Of a DNA stretch of 64,000 nt, positions 15,745 to 23,715 are shown in pieces (the stretch's first letter is position 1; each line of letters opens with the position of its first letter). Below the pieces are notes generated by a model, which was not told the origin of the DNA, did not search any database, and saw nothing but the letters and a program-made list of their open reading frames with translations. The DNA comes from Paucisalibacillus algeriensis (GTDB lineage Bacteria; Bacillota; Bacilli; Bacillales; Amphibacillaceae), in the NCBI RefSeq assembly GCF_000577245.1, contig NZ_CBYO010000016.1, forward strand, positions 1 through 64,000, given 5' to 3'. The position numbers were made by a program, and so were the translations under genes.

Positions 15745-16230
15745 ATGAAAGAAAAAATTAACCTCATGAAGTTCCTAGAGGTTCTTGCTTTTATCATCGT
15801 AATTGCTTTAGTAGGCATCATGTTTGTTCAAGTTTTTTCAAGACAATTTTTAGATCGAATTCCAGTATGGAGTGGTGAAGAAGTTGCAACGCTACTGTTA
15901 ATTTGGTTAACCAATGTTGGTGCTGCTATTGCTGCGGGTAATAATACGCATTTAAGTATGGATTACTTTTTTGAAAAATTACCAGAGAAATTTCGTTCCT
16001 ATATTCAAGTCTTTGTTTATGGCATCATTTGTGTATTTTTAATTTTTATTGCGTATGTAAGTATTGAACTAGCATGGAGCGGTCGATTTGCTTTTTCTGC
16101 TAGATTGGATATTTCAATGTTTTGGTATCAAAGTAGTATCTTTGTCGGGATGAGCATTATGTTCTACTATTATATAAAACTATTTGTTCGATCCTTCCTG
16201 GAAATTAAGAGTACGAAAAAGACTACATAA
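15745..16230 (+). CDS. TRAP transporter small permease (DctQ)
   Basis: Small membrane subunit of 161 residues with four predicted helices (about 10-32, 48-65, 88-110, 130-150). The stretch WSGEEVATLLLIWLTNVGAA is characteristic of DctQ. It follows the binding protein by 44 bp with AAGGAGGA and pairs with the large permease at 16257. Confidence 0.9.
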   Translation: MKEKINLMKFLEVLAFIIVIALVGIMFVQVFSRQFLDRIPVWSGEEVATLLLIWLTNVGAAIAAGNNTHLSMDYFFEKLPEKFRSYIQVFVYGIICVFLIFIAYVSIELAWSGRFAFSARLDISMFWYQSSIFVGMSIMFYYYIKLFVRSFLEIKSTKKTT

Positions 16231-16256
16231 TCTATTAAAAAAGGAGGGGAATTCAA

Positions 16257-17531
16257 ATGGCGTTAGCTGTCATGATCATTAGTTTTATAGTCCTTCTAAT
16301 CTTAAGGTTTCCGATTTTTATTGTAATAGGCTTGTCTTCCTTACTGTATATTCTTTTAAACGATATCCCTTCAGTATTGGTTGCTCAACGAATTACAACC
16401 CAGTTAACATCTTTTTCGCTGTTAGCTATCCCATTTTATTTGTTGCTAGCCGCAATCTTGAATTCAGGTAGTGCAACCCAACGTCTAATTACTTTTGTTG
16501 TTTCCATTGTCGGGTTCATTCGCGGTGGACTTGGCATAGCCAACGTTGGGATTAGTATGCTATTTGCTGGTATTTCAGGGACAGCTGTAGCAGATACTGC
16601 TGGATTAGGTAAGACGTTAATTCCAGCTATGAAAAAAGAGGGTTATCCTGGGCCGTATTCAGCCGCTGTGACTGGGGCTTCTTCTGTTGTAGGTCCAATT
16701 ATTCCTCCAAGTATTAATATTATTATTGCAGGTGTAACGGCAGGTTTATCCGTTTATGAACTTTTCCTAGCGGGAGTAATTCCGGGAATATTAATGGGGA
16801 TTGCGATGATGGTTACGGCATATATTATAGCGGTTCGTCGTAAATTTCCTAAATCTAGTAGATTTGAGTTGCAAAAGGTTTGGGTAGCATTTAAGAATTG
16901 TATTTGGGAACTATTAGTTATTGTATTTGTTCTATTTGGAATTCTGAGTGGTTTATTCACACCAACAGAAGCAGGTGCAATGGGTGTATTTGCTGCGTTA
17001 ATTTTAGGATTTATTATCAGACGTGATGTAACGTTTAAAGCCTTTTATAAGTCTTGTATTGAAACAGCTACTTTTACTGGAACAGTGTTAGTTGTTGTGG
17101 GATTTGCTGCAACTTACGGATGGATTATAGCAAACGAAAGAATTCCGCAGTTGGTTTCTGAGTCTATTCTATTAATCACTGTTGTTCCTATTATTGCACT
17201 TTTATTAGTAAATCTAGTGCTGTTTGTTGTAGGAGCAGTAATGGAAACAATTGCTGCAATTGTAATTGTATTACCAACGGTCTTAACTTTAGGGGGAATG
17301 TTAGGTATTGACCCTATACAGATGACGATGATTGTAGTTATTAACCTGACACTTGGTCTGTTGACACCACCTATTGGAGTAGTTTTATTTATTGTCACTT
17401 CGATAAGCAAGGAAAAAATAGGTGCTGTTATTAAAGAAACTATGCCGTTTTTCATTGCGAATGTAGTGGTGTTATTACTAGTCATTCTAATTCCTAAATT
17501 GACGTTATGGTTACCTGAAATACTTAGATAA
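16257..17531 (+). CDS. TRAP transporter large permease (DctM)
   Basis: Large membrane subunit of 424 residues with about 12 hydrophobic segments and the DctM signatures FAGISGTAVADTAGLG, AVTGASSVVGPIIPPSINII and NLTLGLLTPPIGVVLF. It forms the transport channel with the DctQ protein and is Na+-coupled in studied systems. A TRAP transporter beside ribokinase and RpiB is unusual, because ribose normally enters by an ABC transporter. Confidence 0.92.
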   Translation: MALAVMIISFIVLLILRFPIFIVIGLSSLLYILLNDIPSVLVAQRITTQLTSFSLLAIPFYLLLAAILNSGSATQRLITFVVSIVGFIRGGLGIANVGISMLFAGISGTAVADTAGLGKTLIPAMKKEGYPGPYSAAVTGASSVVGPIIPPSINIIIAGVTAGLSVYELFLAGVIPGILMGIAMMVTAYIIAVRRKFPKSSRFELQKVWVAFKNCIWELLVIVFVLFGILSGLFTPTEAGAMGVFAALILGFIIRRDVTFKAFYKSCIETATFTGTVLVVVGFAATYGWIIANERIPQLVSESILLITVVPIIALLLVNLVLFVVGAVMETIAAIVIVLPTVLTLGGMLGIDPIQMTMIVVINLTLGLLTPPIGVVLFIVTSISKEKIGAVIKETMPFFIANVVVLLLVILIPKLTLWLPEILR

Positions 17532-17559
17532 TAAAAGAGCTAAAAAGGAGAGAATTATT

Positions 17560-18012
17560 ATGCGTATTTCTATCGGTTCAGATCACGCCGGTTTTCCATT
17601 AAAAAAGCCGATTGTTGATTTTTTAAAGTCTCAAGGACATGAGGTGACGGATTACGGTTCTTATGATCCAGAACCAGTTGATTTTCCAGTAATTACGAAA
17701 AAGGTTTGTCAATCGATTCTTGACGAGGAAGCAGAAAGAGGAATTATGGTATGTGGTACTGGTGTTGGTGCTAGTATTGCAGCTAATAAAGTGCCAGGTA
17801 TAAGGGCATCTGTTTGTCATGACATCTATAGTGCACACCAATGTGTAGAACATGACAATGTAAATGTGATGGCAATTGGGGCGCAAATTGTCGGAGATAA
17901 GCTTGCTCTTGATTTAGTGAAAACATTTTTAGCAGCAGAATTTAGTACAGAAGAGGAATTTAGACGTCGAGTTGAAATGCTTAATGAGATGGATGCTCAA
18001 AATAGTAAATAG
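17560..18012 (+). CDS. rpiB: Ribose-5-phosphate isomerase B (RpiB/LacAB family)
   Basis: Sugar-phosphate isomerase of 150 residues. It starts RISIGSDHAGFPLKKPI, has the catalytic Cys in VCGTGVGASIAANK, and SVCHDIYSAHQCVEHDNVNV carrying the conserved His. It interconverts ribose-5-phosphate and ribulose-5-phosphate, linking the ribokinase product to the pentose phosphate pathway. Allose-6-phosphate is a known alternative substrate of some members. Last gene of the operon, followed by a terminator. Confidence 0.88.
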   Translation: MRISIGSDHAGFPLKKPIVDFLKSQGHEVTDYGSYDPEPVDFPVITKKVCQSILDEEAERGIMVCGTGVGASIAANKVPGIRASVCHDIYSAHQCVEHDNVNVMAIGAQIVGDKLALDLVKTFLAAEFSTEEEFRRRVEMLNEMDAQNSK

Positions 18013-18026
18013 TAGGTAATAGAAAT

Positions 18027-18060
18027 GAAGCTCTGGGTAAGGTGCCCGAGCTTCGTTTTT
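18027..18060 (+). terminator. Terminator of the LacI-TRAP-rpiB operon
   Basis: GAAGCTC (18027-18033) pairs with GAGCTTC (18048-18054), with inner GGG/CCC, and is followed by GTTTTT. Confidence 0.87.
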
Positions 18061-18179
18061 ATTGTCCTCATAATAACCCTTGTCTTTACTATAATGCTTG
18101 TATCCTATTTTATGAAACACCATGCTATAATGACAAAGTACTAGTTTAGCAGCAGGAAAATTCACATGGGGGTGTAATT

Positions 18180-19352
18180 TTGTATTGTATTCATTGTGGG
18201 GAGAAACAAAGTGAGGGTGCGAGGTATTGTTTCTCCTGTGGAAAAGAGATATTTATCAGTAGTACATATGAAAGAAATGAGCTTGAGGAAGAATTGCATA
18301 AAAATAATGTGAGGGACAAAGCAGTACACAGTACAGTTGAGGTTCCAATGACTGATGATGAGTTATTAGTTCAGTATGTCGGAAAGTACAAAAGGGATTA
18401 CTATTTGGGAAAATGGTTGAAGGGAGGAATTACTTGGAATTGGGCTGCGTTTTTCCTGACAGTATTCTGGGTCGGTTACAGGAGAATGTACGGCTTTATT
18501 ATTGGACTTTTTACATTTTATATTTTAATAGATTTAACTGTGCAACTCTTGGCAATTGAAAGTACTGCTATTGATGTGGGAATAGGGGTGGCTTTGTCTT
18601 TATTTCTAGGAATGAATGGAAATAATATGTATGAAAATCATGCGAAACGCAAGTTGAAAAAGCTAAAGCGAAAGTATGGAGAAAAAGCAGGCGCTATATT
18701 AAAGATTAGCAGTGGCCCAAGCTGGGGTGGGTTTTGGCTTGGTGTTTTAGCATATACGGTTTATGGAGTTATAACGTTCGCCGTTTTTTATATTCCTCCG
18801 ATTTCTGAACCTGAACCGAAAAGTTTTTATACAACAGTAGAAGAATACGATGAACCTGAAGATGTTGTAGAAGTAAATGAGAGTGGCACTGTAAGTGAGG
18901 AAGCCGAAGATGCCAGTTGGGACGATATGGAAGATGAGTATTACCACGAATTAGTAGCTCCATCTGTATTTGATTTCTCTGTATCCAAGGAAGTTGATAT
19001 TAACTTTGATGGTACTTATGAGGTAGTCACATTAAATGGCGGACCGGTTTTGGATGATCCGTATGTAAACAGTGAGGTGTATATCTCCGTTCGGCTTGGT
19101 GATGAGGAGTGGTATGTAAATGCCTCCTCAGGGGACGAGTCAATTCTGAGGTTATATGATATCAATGGAGATGGTTGGCTAGAACTGCTATATGAACATA
19201 GTGAGGGTGAAACCCTTATCGATATATTTCAGGTAGGCAGCGGTGATTTGGAATTTGTTCGTGCTTTGCCGGGTAGATTGGTAGAGTTGGATACGAATAG
19301 GATTATGACGGATAGTGGTGAGTTTTTGTTTGAGGATTGGTGGTGGGAGTAA
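18180..19352 (+). CDS. Zinc-ribbon membrane protein with DUF2628-like domain
   Basis: Protein of 390 residues of unknown function. The N-terminus is a zinc ribbon with two Cys pairs (YCIHCGEKQ and YCFSCGKE). Around residues 60-190 lies a membrane part like DUF2628 (KWLKGGITWNWAAFFLTVFW, then two more hydrophobic segments and a basic stretch KRKLKKLKRKYGEK). An acidic linker and a soluble C-terminal domain follow, with D-rich loops (DINFDGTYEVVTL, DINGDGWLELLYE) that resemble integrin/VCBS-type calcium loops. Start is TTG with GGGGGTG 5 bp upstream. It is a single gene. Confidence 0.75.
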   Translation: MYCIHCGEKQSEGARYCFSCGKEIFISSTYERNELEEELHKNNVRDKAVHSTVEVPMTDDELLVQYVGKYKRDYYLGKWLKGGITWNWAAFFLTVFWVGYRRMYGFIIGLFTFYILIDLTVQLLAIESTAIDVGIGVALSLFLGMNGNNMYENHAKRKLKKLKRKYGEKAGAILKISSGPSWGGFWLGVLAYTVYGVITFAVFYIPPISEPEPKSFYTTVEEYDEPEDVVEVNESGTVSEEAEDASWDDMEDEYYHELVAPSVFDFSVSKEVDINFDGTYEVVTLNGGPVLDDPYVNSEVYISVRLGDEEWYVNASSGDESILRLYDINGDGWLELLYEHSEGETLIDIFQVGSGDLEFVRALPGRLVELDTNRIMTDSGEFLFEDWWWE

Positions 19353-19360
19353 ATATTGGG

Positions 19361-19430
19361 CGCGCGATTTCAATCTATAGTCGCGACTTAAAACCTATTT
19401 CTCGCGAGAACAAATCACCAAGTCATGCGT
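19361..19430. repeat. CGCG array with 21-bp period, cluster 1
   Basis: CGCG cores at 19361, 19382 and 19403 are exactly 21 bp apart, with a weaker ATGCG near 19426. The array starts 9 bp after the stop of the preceding gene. Related arrays lie at 23161, 28212 and 51061. The rest of 19431-19691 shows nothing I recognise. Confidence 0.7.
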
Positions 19431-19691
19431 TTTCATAGAAAACCCCCGCCACGAAGTAGTTGTGACGATAAGCCCCCTTGTGATATTGCTGTACCTAGCG
19501 CAACATTCTTTTAGACTCTTACCACTTTTAAGTTTCCGACGAGAGTATACCCTGAATTACTTATTTAGATGGATGAAGTAATGCAACTTGGGTAAGTTAA
19601 ATGATAAATCTATTATGAGAACTATTCCTTTGGTTCAGGAAAAAGTTAGGATATAATAAAAGAATTAGTTTGTAAAGAGGTTGATTACATA

Positions 19692-20378
19692 ATGATTGTG
19701 GAACTGATTGTACAAGATAAGGAAGAAGCTATTCAAGCAGAACAATTGGGTGCAGGCAGGTTAGAATTAGTATCCGCCATGAAAGAGGGAGGACTTACAC
19801 CAAGTTATGGAACGATCAAGCAAGTATTGGGGAGTGTGCAAATCCCAGTACAAATTATGGTCCGGCCGCATGGGTATGATTTTTATTATACCGAGGCTGA
19901 CTTTCAAGTGATTTGCGATGATATTCGGATGATTACGGAACTTGGTGGCGATCGAATTGTTTTTGGAGCACTTCATGAGGATGGTACTGTAAACGAAGAG
20001 ATGCTAAGTGAAATTATACGACTTTTCCCTAGCATTGATATTACTTTTCACCGTGCATTCGATGAAGTCCAATCTCAGGAAGAGGCGTATCACACATTAA
20101 GCCAACACAAGAATGTAAGAAGGATTTTAACATCTGGTGGTGAATCAACTTGTGAAAAAGGCAAGGAACAGTTAGCCAGATTGGTAAAACTTTCTGAGGA
20201 GCATCCTGGACCAAGTATTATGCCTGGTTCCGGTTTATCCCCTGATAATATTGCAGGTATTCATCAGGTAGTTGGTGCAAAGCAATATCATTTTGGAAGT
20301 GCAGTAAGAACGGCTGGATCGTTTGCTAATGGATTTTCGCAACTTGCTATGGAACGGGTTCAAACGGAATTGAAGTAG
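19692..20378 (+). CDS. cutC: CutC family protein
   Basis: CutC TIM-barrel protein of 228 residues, the usual length. Signatures include AEQLGAGRLELVSAMKEGGLTPSYG, VQIMVRPHGYDF, DRIVFGALHEDG, ITFHRAFDEV, RILTSGGE and IMPGSGLSPDN. It was first linked to copper tolerance, but its biochemical role is unsettled. The ATG follows AAGAGG. It is a single gene with a strong terminator at its end. Confidence 0.92.
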   Translation: MIVELIVQDKEEAIQAEQLGAGRLELVSAMKEGGLTPSYGTIKQVLGSVQIPVQIMVRPHGYDFYYTEADFQVICDDIRMITELGGDRIVFGALHEDGTVNEEMLSEIIRLFPSIDITFHRAFDEVQSQEEAYHTLSQHKNVRRILTSGGESTCEKGKEQLARLVKLSEEHPGPSIMPGSGLSPDNIAGIHQVVGAKQYHFGSAVRTAGSFANGFSQLAMERVQTELK

Positions 20379-20455
20379 GTTGAGGTGCTATCTCTTCCCG
20401 GTTATTTTGATATCAGTTGTTCAGGTGGGTTTCCACCTGGATAATGTAGAAAGTA

Positions 20456-20499
20456 CCCCACCCTTACTTGATTTAGTCGGTCAAAAGGGTGGGGGTTTT
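20456..20499. terminator. Terminator between convergent cutC and cdaR
   Basis: CCCCACCCTT (20456-20465) pairs with AAGGGTGGGGG (20485-20495), then TTTT. A smaller stem CAGGTGG/CCACCTG lies at 20422-20439. Confidence 0.85.
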
Positions 20500-20550
20500 C
20501 GTTTATTAGTTAAGTCTTTTACAAATGGGGAGTTATTACATTTCTGAAAA

Positions 20551-21732
20551 CTATGTTTCCAAATAATATCGTTTTAACGTCAAATAAAGCAATGTACAAT
20601 GTTCAAACGAGTTTAAATCAAGATTTGTTAGTTTCTCTATTTTTTTCAGTCGATAAATCAGTGTATTACGGTGGATATACAGTTTTTCTGCTGTTTTGGT
20701 GATATTCATGTTGTTTTGGCAATAATGAAGGAAGCTCTTGGATATTTCTGTAAATTGCTTTTCTTCGATGAGGGCTTTCATTCGAATCTGAACATTACTG
20801 CACAAATCATCATCTAGTTTGTAAGGTAACAGTGATGTGAGTACATTCCATTGATGATAGGAAAAAATCGGCGGTTGTATTTTTAACTCTTTTCCGTAAT
20901 GAAGAAGGGTTTCAGCCTCACGATATGAGGTATGCATAGATTCCAAATAGGATAAGCTCCCTGCTGCAATACGGATAGTTTCATGGGATGATAGTCTTTC
21001 TAATAAGGTGTTACTTTGCTGATAGAACCGTTGAATTTGTTCAACATATTGGTCTTCTGTTGGTACTGTTTTGATCAAAAGAATCTTTTCTGTGTTTAAA
21101 AATGCCACAAGATCATTTTTCTTCTTCTGAAATGCAGAATTAACCATGCCCAGTAGTTCTTCTTTAAATTTTGCGGTCTTCGATAGCTCGTAATTTTGGT
21201 GAATTCTGCTTATGATAGCATCTCCTATATCGATTAAAATGCAGTACCCTCGTAAGTATGGATTGATTTGAAGCATACTGCAATACTCTCTAAGCTTTTC
21301 TTGATTTCCTCCTTTGTCGATTAAAATATACTGAATAAAAGCATCCAATAGCGATGTCTCTAGTTCGCTGATTTGCTGACGAATGGTATCCTCCCACATC
21401 ATTTCTACATGTTGTTTGATTAGCTTAGCATATGGTAACACTTCCTCTGGTTTCCCAATAATACCCAAAACCCCCTTTATTTCCTTATCGAAATAAAGGG
21501 GAATTGCCACTCCTGGTAAGACATTTTCCATGTTTTTCGTTGTTTCTTCATCAAAGGACAATAAGCAATTCTTGTTGAGCACTTCCACAGATGGGGAGTG
21601 GAGGGTACCAATTCGTTCTGGATTACTATCGCCAATAATATAGCCTTTTTCATCACTAATGCTAATTGGAAATGGCGATATTTTTGAAACCGCTTTCACT
21701 ATTCTTTGTACGAATTGCACAATATCCTTCAT
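20551..21732 (-). CDS. CdaR/PucR family regulator (sugar-diacid type)
   Basis: Transcription regulator of 393 residues. The N-terminal ~130 residues match the sugar-diacid recognition domain (VQRIVKAVSKISPFPISISDEKGYIIG, LPGVAIPLYFDKEIKGVLGI). A GGDEF-like middle part follows, then a C-terminal PucR-type HTH (NMNITKTAEKLYIHRNTLIYRL). In CdaR the ligand is glycerate, glucarate or a similar acid. The divergent FAD oxidoreductase at 21909 is its likely target, as only ~175 bp lie between. GAGG precedes the ATG. Confidence 0.85.
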   Translation of the reverse strand: MKDIVQFVQRIVKAVSKISPFPISISDEKGYIIGDSNPERIGTLHSPSVEVLNKNCLLSFDEETTKNMENVLPGVAIPLYFDKEIKGVLGIIGKPEEVLPYAKLIKQHVEMMWEDTIRQQISELETSLLDAFIQYILIDKGGNQEKLREYCSMLQINPYLRGYCILIDIGDAIISRIHQNYELSKTAKFKEELLGMVNSAFQKKKNDLVAFLNTEKILLIKTVPTEDQYVEQIQRFYQQSNTLLERLSSHETIRIAAGSLSYLESMHTSYREAETLLHYGKELKIQPPIFSYHQWNVLTSLLPYKLDDDLCSNVQIRMKALIEEKQFTEISKSFLHYCQNNMNITKTAEKLYIHRNTLIYRLKKIEKLTNLDLNSFEHCTLLYLTLKRYYLET

Positions 21733-21908
21733 GCCGATAACCTCGCCTTTAATCGTAACTATTTAATTTTATTATAGCATTATTGTTGAACTTGTTAACT
21801 TAAAATTATAAAAATTCACGGTATTTTTGTGTGGATTGACTATAGAAATGCATTTTGTTGGCGTGTTATAAATAAGTAAATATTTAAAGGATTGTTGAGG
21901 TGGTAGGG

Positions 21909-23075
21909 ATGAAACAAAGGACAGACATTATTATTGTTGGTGGTGGTGTAATTGGTTCGAGTATTGCGTACAATCTAATGAATGATGGATATAGTGGTCA
22001 AATTACCGTATTTGAAAAAGATAATATATACGAGTATTCATCTACTGGAAGAAGTGCTGGAGGGATCAGGCAATTATTCACGACGAAAGTGAATATTGAG
22101 ATTAGTCGCTTTCGGTTAAAGAAATATCAAACATTCGCTGAAGATATGGCCATTAATGATGAAAAGGCGGAAATTGATTTCAGACAACGTGGGTATCTAT
22201 TTTTAGCTACTAATAAGAACGTAGAGGGCCTGAAGCAGCAATTAGCGTTGCAAAATAAATTAGGAGTACCATCGGAATTCCTTTCTAATGAAGAATTAGC
22301 GGCCATTATACCGGAATTAAATACGGAGGATCTTCAGGGAGGACTCTACTGTAGTGAAGATGGTTATTTAGATCCATACTCTGTGATGCAGGGCTATGCC
22401 CGAAAAGCACGCCAATTTGGGGTGGAGTATATTTACGAGGAAGTAGATAGGATTTTGGAAGTGGGAGGTAAGGTTACAGGGGTTCAACTAGTCAATGGGG
22501 ACACGTATGAAGCTCCTATTGTGATTAATTGTGGTGGTCCATGGGCAGCTCAGTTAAGTGAGCTGATGGGCCATCCCATCCCGGTTGTACCATTGAAAAG
22601 ACAAATCATTCAATATGACATTGAACAGCCACTTCAAAAGCCTCTACCTTTGACCATTGACCCAACAGGGGTATATTTTCGACACGAGGGAAGCTCCTTT
22701 ATCACTGGTTATAGTGAAAAGGTGAAGCCTGGGATTAATTTTAACTGGAGCAGAGATTTCTTCCTAGAGCAGCTATGGCCAGTGTTAGCGGAACGGATTC
22801 CAAATTTTGAACGAGCTAAAATTGTGCGTGGTTGGGCTGGGATTTATAGTCATAACACGGTGGATCAAAATGCCATTGTTGGAGAACATCCACAGGTAAA
22901 TGGCTATTACCTTGCCTGTGGTTTCAGTGGCCACGGCATGCAGCAGGCACCTGCCGTTGGAAAAGGATTATCGGAGCTGATACGGACCGGGAAGTATGAC
23001 ACATTGGATTTAACACCTTTGCGGTTTGAACGTTTTCAGGAGAAGGATCTAATTATTGAGGGGGCGGTTGTTTAG
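21909..23075 (+). CDS. FAD-dependent oxidoreductase, DAO family
   Basis: Flavoprotein of 388 residues. The N-terminal dinucleotide fold has DIIIVGGGVIGSSIAYNL; ATG 21909 follows GAGGTGG. SAGGIRQLF and the C-terminal CGFSGHGMQQAPAVGKGL place it with D-amino-acid/sarcosine/glycine oxidase-type enzymes that oxidise secondary or primary amines. The exact substrate is unknown. It is a single gene, divergent from a CdaR-type regulator, which hints at use of an organic acid or amino acid that the regulator senses. Confidence 0.83.
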   Translation: MKQRTDIIIVGGGVIGSSIAYNLMNDGYSGQITVFEKDNIYEYSSTGRSAGGIRQLFTTKVNIEISRFRLKKYQTFAEDMAINDEKAEIDFRQRGYLFLATNKNVEGLKQQLALQNKLGVPSEFLSNEELAAIIPELNTEDLQGGLYCSEDGYLDPYSVMQGYARKARQFGVEYIYEEVDRILEVGGKVTGVQLVNGDTYEAPIVINCGGPWAAQLSELMGHPIPVVPLKRQIIQYDIEQPLQKPLPLTIDPTGVYFRHEGSSFITGYSEKVKPGINFNWSRDFFLEQLWPVLAERIPNFERAKIVRGWAGIYSHNTVDQNAIVGEHPQVNGYYLACGFSGHGMQQAPAVGKGLSELIRTGKYDTLDLTPLRFERFQEKDLIIEGAVV

Positions 23076-23160
23076 GGTGAGTTTTCTGTGAGGGGTGTGG
23101 ATGTCCCTATGGTGTGGCTGAGGGGTACCTATTTAAAGTTACACCAGCTTGCCTTATTCT

Positions 23161-23310
23161 CGCGAGAGCTAGGTTGTGAGTCGCGTGGTTGAATCGAGTA
23201 CTCGCGCTAGTTTGTTGCTGTCGGGTGACATTCATGAATTCTCGCGTTGTATTAGCATTTTTACAAGCGACTTTGTTTATATCTCACGTGAGTTTCAAGA
23301 TATTTCGCGA
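23161..23310. repeat. CGCG array with 21-bp period, cluster 2
   Basis: CGCG cores at 23161, 23182, 23203, 23243 and 23306, with weaker versions near 23222 (CGGG), 23266 and 23287 (CACGTG) in the missing positions. Steps are 21, 21, 19, 21, 23, 21 and 19 bp. The array lies ~85 bp after the FAD oxidoreductase gene. The rest of 23311-23580 shows nothing I recognise. Confidence 0.7.
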
Positions 23311-23586
23311 GCATAATAATAGATAACACAACCAGTATGAAATCATTCTAGAACTATAGAAGATTTCCTGCTGGTTATTAGTTAAAAAACGTGTATGTAC
23401 AGTACTTTGCAAGAACAGCCTATTAAAAATTTATTATACAATAACTCCGTACCTTTTCTCCTATTAGCAAACCGGTACATTCCTATGACAAGCTAACTAT
23501 AAGTAGTTAAACACTTCTCCCACTTGTCAATCTACTCTAATCTATGATACGTTTCTAAGGTACTAGCTTTCAAGATAGATTAGCAT

Positions 23587-23622
23587 TACCGTAATCTCAA
23601 TAGTTATATTGAAATTACGGTA
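23587..23622. other. Perfect inverted repeat upstream of malL
   Basis: TACCGTAAT (23587-23595) pairs with ATTACGGTA (23614-23622), and CAATA pairs with TATTG inside. There is no T run. It could be a DNA-level operator or an RNA hairpin ahead of the glucosidase gene; the role is not known. Confidence 0.5.
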
Positions 23623-23715
23623 GTTATCCTTCTAAGTGATAGCTATGTAACCGCTTTACTAATGCAATTTAATATTTAAATATAATAAATGTATGTCTTA
23701 AGAGGAGTTGTCTTT

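Noticed and set aside
23646-23665. cre-like site before malL (ATGTAACCGCTTTACT)
   Set aside because: At least three mismatches to the consensus, including core positions.
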